Shown here piece by piece: positions 18,402 to 27,332 of a DNA stretch of 64,000 nt (position 1 is its first letter; each line of letters begins with the position of its first letter). Position numbers and translations under genes: made by a program. Location: positions 1-64,000 of the forward strand of contig NZ_CALRUC010000007.1 in NCBI RefSeq assembly GCF_943371255.1, given 5' to 3'. The notes beneath the pieces were generated by a model that saw only the letters and a program-made list of their open reading frames with translations, was not told the DNA's origin and did not search any database. This DNA comes from Ferrovibrio terrae_B (GTDB lineage: Bacteria; Pseudomonadota; Alphaproteobacteria; Ferrovibrionales; Ferrovibrionaceae).

Positions 18402-19379
18402 ATGCTGAAAACCATCTGGGCGATCTGGGAACGCGATGCCGCCGGCATGCAGAGCCAGGCGCTCGGCCTGGCGGAAGCGCTGTTCACCACCGAAGGGTTC
18501 GGCCTGCCGCAAGGTTTCGAGATTGCCCTGCGTGCGCCGCAGAAATGGCTGCCGATGCATCCGGCCTTCGCCAGCCTGTCGGCACTGACGCCAGACACGC
18601 TGGCGCCGATGCAGGGCCAGCCCTGGCCGGATCTGCTGATTGCCAGCGGCCGCAAGGCGGCCTTTGCCGCCCTGGCGATCAAGAAGGCGAGCGGCGGCAA
18701 GACCCGCACCGTGCTGACCCAGGATCCGCGCAGCAATCCGCGCAACTGGGATCTGCTGGTGGTGCCCGAGCATGACCGCGTGCGCGGCCCCAATGTGTTG
18801 CTGACCCATGGCGCGCTGCATCGCGTGACGCAATTCAAGCTCGACAGCGCCGCCCAGTCATTCCGCGACGAGTTTGCGCAGATTCCCTCGCCGCGCGTCG
18901 CCGTGCTGGTGGGCGGCAGCAATCGCAATTACACGCTGGATGAAGACTGGATGCACGACTTCGTCGCGCAGCTGCGCAACATGGTCCAGCGGTCCGGTTG
19001 CGGCATCCTCGCCACCGTCTCGCGTCGCACCGGCGAAGCCGAAACCAATATCCTGCGTGGCGGCCTGGCCAGCCTGCCGGCCGTGCTGTGGGACGGGAAG
19101 GGGCCGAACCCGTATTTCGGCTTCCTCGGCCTGGCCGACATCATCGTGGTGACCTGTGAGTCGATCTCGATGATCTCGGAGGCCTGCTCGACCGGCAAAC
19201 CGGTGCTGGTGGCGCGGCTGCCCGGCCGGTCGCGGCGGTTCGAGCTGTTTTACGACAGCCTGCTGCGCCGCGGCCTGATCCAGTGGTTCGACGGCCGGCT
19301 GATGCAGTGGGAAAACACCCGCCTGGACGACATGGACCATATTGCCCGGGATATCCGGGACCGTTTCGGCTGGGCCTGA
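18402..19379 (+). CDS. Mitochondrial fission ELM1 family protein
   Basis: 325-residue GT-B-like protein of the family named after plant ELM1, widespread in alphaproteobacteria. It starts LKTIWAIWERDAAGMQSQAL and has VAVLVGGSNRNYTLDEDW and CESISMISEACSTGKPVLVA, resembling nucleotide-sugar binding folds. Bacterial function is unknown. The ATG at 18402 lies 7 nt after the preceding stop; a start within the previous gene is less likely. Confidence 0.87.
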   Translation: MLKTIWAIWERDAAGMQSQALGLAEALFTTEGFGLPQGFEIALRAPQKWLPMHPAFASLSALTPDTLAPMQGQPWPDLLIASGRKAAFAALAIKKASGGKTRTVLTQDPRSNPRNWDLLVVPEHDRVRGPNVLLTHGALHRVTQFKLDSAAQSFRDEFAQIPSPRVAVLVGGSNRNYTLDEDWMHDFVAQLRNMVQRSGCGILATVSRRTGEAETNILRGGLASLPAVLWDGKGPNPYFGFLGLADIIVVTCESISMISEACSTGKPVLVARLPGRSRRFELFYDSLLRRGLIQWFDGRLMQWENTRLDDMDHIARDIRDRFGWA

Positions 19380-19457
19380 TCCCCCACGGGGCGCTTTGTC
19401 GCATCTCCAATTTATTGTAGTTATATTATAACATTTTCAGTCTTAACCCCTTTATTC

Positions 19458-19480
19458 TGCGAGCGGTTCTCATTATTAAT
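19458..19480 (+). promoter_or_regulatory. Fur-box-like sequence upstream of exbB
   Basis: In an AT-rich promoter region, the stretch containing GGTTCTCATTATTAATAACC resembles the Fur/Irr operator family (imperfect GATAATGATAATCATTATC-type repeats). It lies about 60 nt before exbB. The downstream genes are of the kind usually iron-regulated, which supports but does not prove the assignment. Confidence 0.5.
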
Positions 19481-19538
19481 AACCGGCCTCGCAAATGCGA
19501 GCTGCGCGTAGACGCGGCCAACCCGGAGTAAGAATCTG

Positions 19539-20225
19539 ATGAACCATGATCTTTCCTTCATGGCGCTGGTCCTGCACGCGGACCCGATCGTCCAGGGCGT
19601 GATGGCAATCCTGGTGCTGGCCTCGGTTACCAGCTGGGCCATCACGGTCGAAAAGGTGGTGCGCTTTGGCACCCTGCGCCGTGCCGCCCGCAATTTCGAG
19701 GCCGCGGTGAAGGCCGATGCGCTGCTCAACGCCGTCAAGGCCGGCGAGGGTATCCAGGGCGCCATTCTGGTGGCGGCGGCACGCGAGAAGCGCGACGGCA
19801 TGGATGCCGGCGAAAGCCGCTATGAATTCCGTGTCCGCCTCGAAATGGTGATGCGCCAGGCGATGGCGCAGCAGCTGCGCCAGGTCGAACCCGGCCTGCC
19901 GTTCCTTGCCACGGTCGGCTCGGCCGCACCCTTCATCGGCCTGCTCGGCACCGTCTGGGGCATCATGAACAGCTTCACCGCAATTGCCGGTTCCAACGAT
20001 ACGAGTCTGGCCGTGGTTGCGCCCGGCATTGCCGAGGCGCTGTTCGCCACCGCGCTTGGCCTGGTCGCCGCCATTCCGGCTGTGGTGCTCTACAACAAGT
20101 TCAGCACCGATCTCGGCCGCCTGGCACAACGCTTCAATGTCGCCATCAACGAGGCGGCACGGCAGTTTTCGCGGACCAGCGCCCCACAGCATGCGGTCCG
20201 TCCGCATGCCGAAGCCGGCCAGTAA
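19539..20225 (+). CDS. exbB: ExbB/TolQ-type proton channel subunit
   Basis: Inner-membrane motor subunit that with ExbD energises TonB. Three membrane segments: an N-terminal one (VMAILVLASVTSWAITVEK) and the paired C-terminal ones containing LATVGSAAPFIGLLGTVWGI and GIAEALFATALGLVAAIPAVV, the family signature. 228 residues. First gene of the exbB-exbD-tonB-imelysin operon. Confidence 0.95.
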   Translation: MNHDLSFMALVLHADPIVQGVMAILVLASVTSWAITVEKVVRFGTLRRAARNFEAAVKADALLNAVKAGEGIQGAILVAAAREKRDGMDAGESRYEFRVRLEMVMRQAMAQQLRQVEPGLPFLATVGSAAPFIGLLGTVWGIMNSFTAIAGSNDTSLAVVAPGIAEALFATALGLVAAIPAVVLYNKFSTDLGRLAQRFNVAINEAARQFSRTSAPQHAVRPHAEAGQ

Positions 20226-20251
20226 GGCCAATAAAGTAAGGACTGGGCGTC

Positions 20252-20710
<459 letters not shown>

Positions 20711-20716
20711 CGGCGC

Positions 20717-21424
20717 ATGCGCGCGAAAGTCTCGTCCTGGGTGATTTCGGTCGGCGTGCATATCGCCGCCATCGCCGTGCTGTTCTTCGGCCTGCCGTAT
20801 TTCCACAAGCCGATTCTGGCCGAGGAAAAATTCCAGGGTATCGAGGTGCTGCTGCTGGCCAGTGCGCCGCCACAGCCCGTCGTGGCGCATGTGCCGCCAC
20901 CGCCGCCAGAGCCGGAACCGATCGTTTCGAAATCGCCCGATCCCGATCTCGATGAGATCGCGCCGCCGCCGAAACCGAAACCCGCGGTGCAGCGGCCCAA
21001 GCCGCAGCCTCCCAAGCAGGAGGTCAAGCCGGTGGAAGCACCGCCGCAGCTGGCTGTCCAGGCACCGCCACAGCAGGTTGCGGTCGCGCCGCCGGCGCCG
21101 GTTCCATCCGCGCCGCGCGTCGTCGCCAATCCGGATGCGGAAGCGAATTACTACGCCACGCTGCTGGCCTGGCTGGAGAAGAACAAGGAATACCCGCGTC
21201 GCGCGCAATTGCGCCGCATGGAAGGTGTGGCGCATCTGCGCTTCACCATCGACGAGAGTGGTCGGGTGATGCAACACCGGATCGAGCGCAGCTCCGGCCA
21301 CGAAACACTGGATGACGCCGTTGAGCGGATGATTGCCAAGGCTTCGCCGATGCCGCCGATTCCACCGAATCTGGGCAAGTCCAGTCTGGATATCGTGGTG
21401 CCGGTGCAGTTCTTCCTGAAATAA
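20717..21424 (+). CDS. tonB: TonB family energy transducer
   Basis: Spans the periplasm to power outer-membrane receptors. Short cytoplasmic start, one anchor helix (VSSWVISVGVHIAAIAVLFF), a long Pro/Lys/Glu-rich stretch (about residues 55-140), and a C-terminal TonB domain (YPRRAQLRRMEGVAHLRFTI ... DIVVPVQFFLK). 235 residues. The start codon follows exbD by 6 nt. Confidence 0.94.
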   Translation: MRAKVSSWVISVGVHIAAIAVLFFGLPYFHKPILAEEKFQGIEVLLLASAPPQPVVAHVPPPPPEPEPIVSKSPDPDLDEIAPPPKPKPAVQRPKPQPPKQEVKPVEAPPQLAVQAPPQQVAVAPPAPVPSAPRVVANPDAEANYYATLLAWLEKNKEYPRRAQLRRMEGVAHLRFTIDESGRVMQHRIERSSGHETLDDAVERMIAKASPMPPIPPNLGKSSLDIVVPVQFFLK

Positions 21425-21450
21425 GCCAAGAAACGTTCGGGGATTTTTTT

Positions 21451-22734
21451 ATGAGCAGACTGATGACCGCCAGACTTGTTGCCGGGACCATGATGCTCGG
21501 CTTGCTGTTTGTCATGCCGGCACAGGCTATCGAACAGGCCAAGGTGAAGGCGGCGGCCCTGAAGACCTATGGCGATATCGCCCAGGCGGTCTACGAGGAC
21601 TCCACCAGCACGGCGCGCGTCCTGCAGAAAGCCGTGCAGGCTTTGATCGCCAAGCCGTCAGAGGTCACGCTGAAGGCGGCCCGAGAGGCCTGGGTTGCCG
21701 CTCGCGTGCCCTACCAGCAGTCGGAAGTCTTCCGCTTCGGCAACCCTGTGGTCGATGAATGGGAAGGCCGCGTGAATGCCTGGCCGCTCGATGAAGGCCT
21801 CATCGATTATGTCGATAGCGGCAAGTATGGCGAGGAGTCGGATGAAAACCCGCTCTACACCGCCAATGTCATTGCCAACAAGAAGCTGAAGTTCGGCGGC
21901 AAGTCACTGGATGCCAGCAGGATCGACTGGAAACTGCTGCGCAAGCTGCATGAAGTCGGCGGCGTCGAGGCCAATGTCGCCAGCGGCTATCACGCCATCG
22001 AATTCCTGCTCTGGGGCCAGGATCTGAACGGCACCGGCCCGGGCGCCGGCAACCGGCCCTGGACCGATTACGCCAAGCAGGGCTGCACCAATGGCAACTG
22101 TGACCGTCGCGCGCAGTATCTCAGTGTTGCCACCCAGCTGCTGGTGGAAGATTTGGCCTTCATGGCCAAGCAGTGGGCCGCCGAGGGCGCGGCACGGAAA
22201 GCCCTGAAGGGTGGCGATACCGCGATCAGCGCGATGCTGACCGGAATCGGCAGCCTGTCCTATGGCGAACTGGCCGGCGAACGCATGAAGCTCGGCCTTC
22301 TGTTGCATGACCCGGAAGAGGAGCATGACTGCTTCTCCGACAACACGCATAATTCGCATTACTACAACGTCATTGGTATGCTGAATGTGTACGGTGGCGA
22401 ATATACCCGCGTGAATGGCAGCGTGGTAAAGGGCCCAGCGCTGACTCAGCTGGTGCGCGCGACCGCCCCGGAGCTCGATGCTGAAATGCGGACCAAGTTG
22501 AAGGCAACGCTGGATGCGGTTACGGCAATCAAGCAGCGCGCCGAAAGCAAGGAAGCCTATGACCAGATGATCGGCGACGGCAATGCCGAGGGTAACGCAT
22601 TGGTGCAGGCCGCCATCGACCGCCTGACCGATCAGACCAAAACCCTGGAACGCGTGGTCGCGGCGCTGAAGCTGAAGGCGACATTCGAAGGGTCGGACAG
22701 CCTCGATGCGCCAGACAAGGTCGGCAAGAAATAA
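21451..22734 (+). CDS. Imelysin family periplasmic protein (iron-regulated, IrpA/EfeO-type)
   Basis: 427 residues with a Sec signal peptide ending near AQA. Imelysin-family metal-binding GxHxxE motif is visible in SGYHAIEFLLWGQD, and the family segment EEEHDCFSDNTHNSHYYNV in the second half. Imelysins are not proteases despite the old name; they are thought to bind iron or haem. It lies directly downstream of tonB and overlaps the next gene by 29 nt, so it belongs to the same operon. Confidence 0.92.
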   Translation: MSRLMTARLVAGTMMLGLLFVMPAQAIEQAKVKAAALKTYGDIAQAVYEDSTSTARVLQKAVQALIAKPSEVTLKAAREAWVAARVPYQQSEVFRFGNPVVDEWEGRVNAWPLDEGLIDYVDSGKYGEESDENPLYTANVIANKKLKFGGKSLDASRIDWKLLRKLHEVGGVEANVASGYHAIEFLLWGQDLNGTGPGAGNRPWTDYAKQGCTNGNCDRRAQYLSVATQLLVEDLAFMAKQWAAEGAARKALKGGDTAISAMLTGIGSLSYGELAGERMKLGLLLHDPEEEHDCFSDNTHNSHYYNVIGMLNVYGGEYTRVNGSVVKGPALTQLVRATAPELDAEMRTKLKATLDAVTAIKQRAESKEAYDQMIGDGNAEGNALVQAAIDRLTDQTKTLERVVAALKLKATFEGSDSLDAPDKVGKK

Positions 22735-24139
22735 GGCGCGCCTGGCGCTTACCGCTCTCGCCGTCTGCCTGACGGCGGGTGTGGTCTGCGCTGCCGAGGA
22801 TGCGCCGGGTGGAAACGCCACCGGCCGGCGGCTCGACGCCACGGCCTTTTCCCAGCCATCAGGGAATATGGCCTTCGAGCGCCAGCTTGACTTCAAGGTC
22901 GGCGATGGCATTTTCCGCAAGCTCTGGGTTCCATCGCCCAGCTCGACCAAATCCTCCGATGGCCTAGGCCCGCTCTACAGCGCACGCAGCTGCCAGTCCT
23001 GCCATATCCGCGACGGCCGTGGTCAGCCACCAGCGCCCCATGATGTGGCGGTCTCCATGGTGCTGCGGCTGAGCATTCCGCCGCAAAGCGACGCCGACCG
23101 GACTGCGCTGAAAAGCTTCATGCGCAATGTCACGCCAGAACCGGTCTATGGCACCCAGCTGCAGTCCTTCTCGGTGCCTGGCCTGCTGGCGGAAGGCCGC
23201 ATGACGGTGCGTTACAGCGAGCAGAGCGTGACACTGGCCGATGGCGAGACGGTCCGGTTGCGCAAACCGCACTTTGGTACCAAAGACCTGAACTACGGAC
23301 CGCTGCACCCGCAAGCCATGCTGTCGGCCCGCATCGCGCCGCCGATGATCGGACTGGGTCTGCTGGAAATGATCCCCGAGGCTGCGATCCTCAGGCATGC
23401 AGATCCGGAAGACGGCAACAGCGACGGTATTGCCGGCCGGCCAAATCAGGTCTGGAGTCATGCCGAGAGCCGGGTGATGCTGGGCCGCTTTGGCTGGAAG
23501 GCCGGCATGCCGACGATTGCCGATCAGGTCGCCGATGCCTTTGCCACCGATCTTGGCTTGTCGACCCATCTGATCCAGGCATCGCATGGCGATTGCACGG
23601 CAGCGCAGACGGCCTGCCGCGCCATGCCGACAGGAGACGATCCGCAGGAGAAGGTGGAGGTGCCGCGCAAGATGCTCGATCTTGTCACTTTCTATGCGCG
23701 GCATCTGGCGGTGCCGCCGCGTCGTCAGGCGCATGATCCGGCGGTCACGCGCGGCAAGGCCCTGTTCGCCGCAGCCGGCTGCAGTGGCTGTCATGTGCCG
23801 AGCTTTGTCACCGGCAGCGATCCGGCGCGGCCGGAACTGTCGGCCCAGACCATCTATCCCTATTCCGACCTGCTGCTGCATGACATGGGCGAGGGGCTGG
23901 CCGATGAGCGTCCGGAGGGACAGGCCGATGGTCGGCAATGGCGCACGCCGCCGCTCTGGGGGCTGGGCCTGACCAGGATGGTGAGCGGTCACGAAGCCAT
24001 GCTGCATGACGGCCGCGCACGCGGTGCGCTGGAAGCGATCCTGTGGCACGGCGGCGAGGCGGAAGCGGCGCGGGCACGGATGCAGCGCATGACGCGCGCT
24101 GAACGCGCCGACCTGCTGGCCTTCATCAATTCGCTTTAA
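22706..24139 (+). CDS. Di-haem oxidoreductase family protein (DHOR, cytochrome-c peroxidase-like)
   Basis: 477-residue exported protein. The chosen start gives a good signal peptide (RLALTALAVCLTAGVVCA). Two CxxCH haem-attachment motifs are visible: CQSCHIRDGRG after the signal region and CSGCHVPSF in the C-terminal half, with GEGLADERPEG and WRTPPLWGLG typical of the DHOR family. It is set between two imelysin genes, a recurring arrangement suggesting periplasmic redox handling of iron. Confidence 0.9.
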   Translation: MRQTRSARNKARLALTALAVCLTAGVVCAAEDAPGGNATGRRLDATAFSQPSGNMAFERQLDFKVGDGIFRKLWVPSPSSTKSSDGLGPLYSARSCQSCHIRDGRGQPPAPHDVAVSMVLRLSIPPQSDADRTALKSFMRNVTPEPVYGTQLQSFSVPGLLAEGRMTVRYSEQSVTLADGETVRLRKPHFGTKDLNYGPLHPQAMLSARIAPPMIGLGLLEMIPEAAILRHADPEDGNSDGIAGRPNQVWSHAESRVMLGRFGWKAGMPTIADQVADAFATDLGLSTHLIQASHGDCTAAQTACRAMPTGDDPQEKVEVPRKMLDLVTFYARHLAVPPRRQAHDPAVTRGKALFAAAGCSGCHVPSFVTGSDPARPELSAQTIYPYSDLLLHDMGEGLADERPEGQADGRQWRTPPLWGLGLTRMVSGHEAMLHDGRARGALEAILWHGGEAEAARARMQRMTRAERADLLAFINSL

Positions 24140-24159
24140 GTCTGTCTGGAGTTTTCATC

Positions 24160-25239
24160 ATGCGGTTTATTGCCTGTCTTTTTGCTGCCGTGCTTGTCAT
24201 TGCCGCCACACCGGGTCATGCGGTGGATGCGCGCACCTATGCCGCCATGAACCGCGCTGCCGTCGAGGGCCATATCCTGCCGCGCTACGATGCCTTGGTC
24301 GCGGCGACCGACAGCCTGGAGGCTGCAGCCAAGAGTTATTGTGCCGCGCCCGCCAGCAGGCCGATTGCTGATTTACAGGCGGCCTTTGGCGCCACCATGG
24401 ATGCCTGGGAAGACATCCAGCATGTACGTTTTGGCCCGGTGGACTGGTTCTTCCGCAGCCAGCGCTTCGCCTTCTGGCCCGACCCGCGCAATACGATTGG
24501 CAAGCAGATGGCTGAGTTGCTGTCGAAACATGCTGCCGGTTCGATCGATGTCGATCTGCTGGCCAAAGGCAGTGTTGCCACCCAGGGATTGCCGGCCATG
24601 GAGCGGCTGATCTTTGGTGAAGACGCCGCCAAACTGAAGAGCGGTGCCGATGCCGCCTATCGCTGCCATTATGTCGAGGCGATTGCCGTCAATCTTGCGC
24701 GCATCGCACGGGACACCCGCGCGGCCTGGCGCGAGGGCGGCGACAAGGCTTTTGCAGCCGTGATGCTCGATACCACGAAGCCGGATGCGCCATATCGTGA
24801 GGAACAGGAAGCCACGCTGGAACTGTTCAAAGCGCTGTATCTGGCTGTTGAACTGGCGGCCGATCACAAGCTGGCACGGCCACTGGGCGCATCGGCCAGC
24901 GATGCGCGACCACGGCTGGCACAGGCCTGGCGCAGCGAGCGGTCGCTGCGTAACATCCAGCGCAACCTGCTGGCTGCCCGTGACCTGTACCAGACCGGCT
25001 TCGCACCGGCGGTGGCCGACAAGGCGCTGGATGCTGCCATTCGCGACGCCTTTGGCCGGGTGCTGAGCGCTGCAGCGGCATTGAAACAGCCGCTGGAAAC
25101 TGCCGTGCAGGACAAGGCGGCACGGCCGCTGGCCGAAAAGCTGGCGGCCGAGGCCCTGGCCCTGAAAAAGCTGCTGAGCGACAGACTGCCGCCGGCGCTG
25201 GATATTCCGGTCGGCTTCAATGCGCTGGATGGTGACTGA
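24160..25239 (+). CDS. Second imelysin family protein
   Basis: 359 residues with a signal peptide (ACLFAAVLVIAATPGHA). It shows the shorter imelysin type: an early WEDIQHVRFGPVDWFFRSQR and FWPDPRN, and the segment QGLPAMERLIFGED in place of GxHxxE. Probably periplasmic. It lies between the di-haem protein and the DUF1513 gene with gaps of 20 and 1 nt, in the same operon. Confidence 0.88.
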   Translation: MRFIACLFAAVLVIAATPGHAVDARTYAAMNRAAVEGHILPRYDALVAATDSLEAAAKSYCAAPASRPIADLQAAFGATMDAWEDIQHVRFGPVDWFFRSQRFAFWPDPRNTIGKQMAELLSKHAAGSIDVDLLAKGSVATQGLPAMERLIFGEDAAKLKSGADAAYRCHYVEAIAVNLARIARDTRAAWREGGDKAFAAVMLDTTKPDAPYREEQEATLELFKALYLAVELAADHKLARPLGASASDARPRLAQAWRSERSLRNIQRNLLAARDLYQTGFAPAVADKALDAAIRDAFGRVLSAAAALKQPLETAVQDKAARPLAEKLAAEALALKKLLSDRLPPALDIPVGFNALDGD

Positions 25240-25240
25240 G

Positions 25241-26338
25241 ATGCTGACCCGTCGTTCAGCCCTGTCATGGCTTGGTGTCACGGCCCTGCTGCCACTGACG
25301 GTACATGCCGCGGCCGGCGAGCGGCTGTATCTGAATGCCTATGGCGAGAAGGGCGGTTTCGGTCTGGCCGCCTTCGATGGCGATGGCAGGATCAGGTACC
25401 AGTTGCCGCTGCCGCAGCGCGGCCACAGCTTCGCCCGGCGTGCCGACGGCCGCATGGCGGTGGCATTCTCGCGCCGGCCGGGCAGTTTCGCGCTGGTCTT
25501 CGATCCGGTCGCCGGCACTGCCATCCGCACCATTGCCGCCGCCGAAGATCGTGATTTCTGCGGCCATGGTGCCTTCACCGCAGATGGCCGGCTGCTGTTC
25601 GCCACCGAGGTGGTGGGCTCCACCGGTGATGGCGTGCTCGGCATCTACGATGCAGCGGCGGACTGGGCGCGGATCGGCGAGGTCGCCACCCACGGCCTCG
25701 ATCCGCATGAGATGCGCCTGATGCCCGATGGCCGCACCCTGGTGGTGGCCAATGGCGGCATCCTGATGCGGGCTGACATGCCGCGGCTGAAGCTGAACAT
25801 CGCCGATATGGACCCGTCGCTGGTCTATCTGGATGCCCGGGACGGCCGGCTGCTCGGCCAGGTCAGGCCGGCGACGGAGCTGCGCCAGCTCAGCATGCGC
25901 CATATCGCCATCGACCGGCTCGGCCGGGTTGCGGTTGCCATGCAGTATGAAGGCCCTGAGGGTGATCCGGTGCCGCTGGTGGCGCTGCATGACGCGCCGG
26001 CGGGAGCAGCCGGGCTGGAATACCTGCCAATGCCCGAGGCCGAGCGTGCCGGCATGCGGCAGTATTGCGGCTCGGCGGCCATGGATGACAGTGGGCGCTA
26101 TCTGGCGGTCAGCAGCCCGCGGGGCAACCGGGTGCTGGTCTGGGATCTTGACCGACGGAGCATGGTGCAGACCGGCGAGGCCCGGGATGTCTGCGGGATT
26201 GCGGCGCAGGTGCGGTCAGGTTTTCTGGCATCGAACGGGCTTGGCCGGATGTTCAGCCTGACGACGGAAACGGGGATTGGTGAGCTGGCCGCGCACAGCA
26301 GGCTGCAATGGGACAATCACATGGTAATCGCAAGCTGA
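25241..26338 (+). CDS. DUF1513 family periplasmic beta-propeller protein
   Basis: 365 residues beginning with a twin-arginine-like leader (LTRRSALSWLGVTALLPLTV), so it may be a Tat substrate. The remainder has WD-like repeated blades with HGAFTADGRLLFATE and THGLDPHEMRLMPDG, typical of DUF1513. It closes the imelysin operon, its usual place. Function is unknown; a role in iron or copper handling is inferred from context. The start lies 1 nt after the preceding stop; an in-frame ATG seven codons upstream is possible. Confidence 0.87.
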   Translation: MLTRRSALSWLGVTALLPLTVHAAAGERLYLNAYGEKGGFGLAAFDGDGRIRYQLPLPQRGHSFARRADGRMAVAFSRRPGSFALVFDPVAGTAIRTIAAAEDRDFCGHGAFTADGRLLFATEVVGSTGDGVLGIYDAAADWARIGEVATHGLDPHEMRLMPDGRTLVVANGGILMRADMPRLKLNIADMDPSLVYLDARDGRLLGQVRPATELRQLSMRHIAIDRLGRVAVAMQYEGPEGDPVPLVALHDAPAGAAGLEYLPMPEAERAGMRQYCGSAAMDDSGRYLAVSSPRGNRVLVWDLDRRSMVQTGEARDVCGIAAQVRSGFLASNGLGRMFSLTTETGIGELAAHSRLQWDNHMVIAS

Positions 26339-26375
26339 ACCGCTGTAAGCCTGATTTGCCCGGAAAACCCATATT

Positions 26376-26795
26376 CTATATTTTCCATAATATACAGTGT
26401 GCCTGCGCAGCATGGCCGGATGTTGGCGCGGCGTTCGCGCTCGTCGCGCCGCCTATCGGAGCGCCCACGGCGCTGATGCCGATGGCAATCAAAATGGCGG
26501 CGGCGGTCTGACGGAAGCGCGCCAGCAACTCATCCCACGCGCTCTTTGAGAAGGCATCTTTTGCGCGCCAGCTATTCAGCATCAGTAGCGCCATTGGTCC
26601 ATCTTCGCGCGCCAGATCAGCAATTTTGAGCATCAGCGGATCGCCCGGCCAAAGCAGGCCGGATCGCATCTGACTTAGCGATGTCCGTGTGATCCCCAGT
26701 TTGGCCGCAAGGGTTGCGTCGTTCCTGAGGTCGGCCCTCAGTTTCGCCAAATCGAGATAGTCGGGGAGGGTGGTCGGGTGCATCGGCATCGCCAT
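26376..26795 (-). CDS. Phage HTH regulator with C-terminal hydrophobic segment
   Basis: 139-residue protein. Residues about 10-75 form a Cro/CI- or DUF3693-like helix-turn-helix unit (LAAKLGITRTSLSQMRSG, then PLMLKIADLAREDGPMAL) like those of filamentous and other small phages. Residues about 95-125 are hydrophobic (AAAILIAIGISAVG). A good Shine-Dalgarno (ggagag) precedes the ATG at 26795. The last codons are read from the attachment repeat and the stop is host DNA: in the circular phage the frame would continue for 14 more residues (RRRIKWRISRRRNT). Probably a repressor; it faces away from the replication genes. Confidence 0.72.
   Translation of the reverse strand: MAMPMHPTTLPDYLDLAKLRADLRNDATLAAKLGITRTSLSQMRSGLLWPGDPLMLKIADLAREDGPMALLMLNSWRAKDAFSKSAWDELLARFRQTAAAILIAIGISAVGAPIGGATSANAAPTSGHAAQAHCILWKI
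26379..26396 (+). repeat. Left attachment repeat (attL), dif-like half site
   Basis: TATTTTCCATAATATACA is repeated exactly at 36559-36576. It corresponds to a XerC-type arm (ATTTTCCATAA, 26380-26390) plus the 6-nt centre TATACA. The bases to the right (GTGTGCCTGCG) are phage-derived and do not resemble a XerD arm, so this copy is a hybrid and probably poor dif site. Confidence 0.8.
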
Positions 26796-26815
26796 GGTGG
26801 GCTCTCCGCCAAGTT

Positions 26816-26825
26816 ATTAGCTAAT
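26816..26825. promoter_or_regulatory. 10-bp palindrome, candidate operator
   Basis: ATTAGCTAAT is a perfect palindrome 21 nt upstream of the HTH regulator's start, in the 212-nt divergent region shared with the phage early genes. A position this close to the start would suit autoregulation. No matched second copy was found nearby. Confidence 0.4.
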
Positions 26826-26921
26826 TAACTCGCTTGTCCATACGCCACATTTTGTGTTAGTGAAGCAACTCGCGTACCAAATCGGCCGCTTTTCATGGTG
26901 GGCAGCGGCTGATGACGGGGA

Positions 26922-26976
26922 GGGGTCCCCGGCCGCTAGTAGCCTTTCCGGGCCTAGGCGGTGATCCGGGGACCCT
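26922..26976 (+). repeat. Perfect 10-bp inverted repeat with 33-nt loop
   Basis: GGGTCCCCGG (26923-26932) pairs exactly with CCGGGGACCC (26966-26975), extendable by one G-T pair. The GC-rich hairpin lies in the early leader just before the tiny basic protein gene. It could be a single-strand origin, packaging signal or transcription attenuator; no T-run follows, so a simple terminator is unlikely. Confidence 0.5.
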
Positions 26977-27007
26977 CTCAGGCAGGCCACAACCGGGAGG
27001 GGTTCCC

Positions 27008-27100
27008 ATGGCGAAGCGTAAGAAGGCGGCGAAGCGCCGCGCACCGAAACGCAAGGCGGCGAAAAGCCGCAAGCGTAAGAAGATTTTCGGCCTGATCTGA
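27008..27100 (+). CDS. 30-residue, extremely basic phage protein
   Basis: Begins with ATG at 27008 after a strong Shine-Dalgarno (gggagg, 7-8 nt spacing). About 60 percent of residues are Lys or Arg (AKRKKAAKRRAPKRKAAKSR), ending in a hydrophobic IFGLI. Such composition suggests a nucleic-acid-condensing virion protein or DNA/RNA chaperone; there is no motif that decides. It is the first gene of the phage rightward early operon. Confidence 0.65.
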   Translation: MAKRKKAAKRRAPKRKAAKSRKRKKIFGLI

Positions 27101-27110
27101 GCGCCCGGCC

Positions 27111-27323
27111 ATGACCGACCGCACCACGATCACCGTACAGCGCACCACTGACGACGATGTCGAAATCGTCATCAACGGGGTGCCCACGCAACTCCCGATC
27201 CGCACCGACAAGAACGGCACCTATGCCGACGCCATCGGTGTGATCGCCCCGGCCATCATGGCCGCGCTGCCGGGTGTGCAGCTCAAGGGCTGGGCGCCGC
27301 CCAAGCCGCTCAAGAAATCCTAA
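27111..27323 (+). CDS. Small phage hypothetical protein
   Basis: 70 residues, 10 nt after the basic peptide gene. The first half looks beta-rich (TITVQRTTDDDVEIVINGVP), the second contains a short hydrophobic stretch (AIGVIAPAIMAALPGVQL) and a basic end. Not recognised. Its place between the basic peptide and the DUF736 gene suggests an early function in replication. Confidence 0.6.
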   Translation: MTDRTTITVQRTTDDDVEIVINGVPTQLPIRTDKNGTYADAIGVIAPAIMAALPGVQLKGWAPPKPLKKS

Positions 27324-27332
27324 CAGCCTTTG

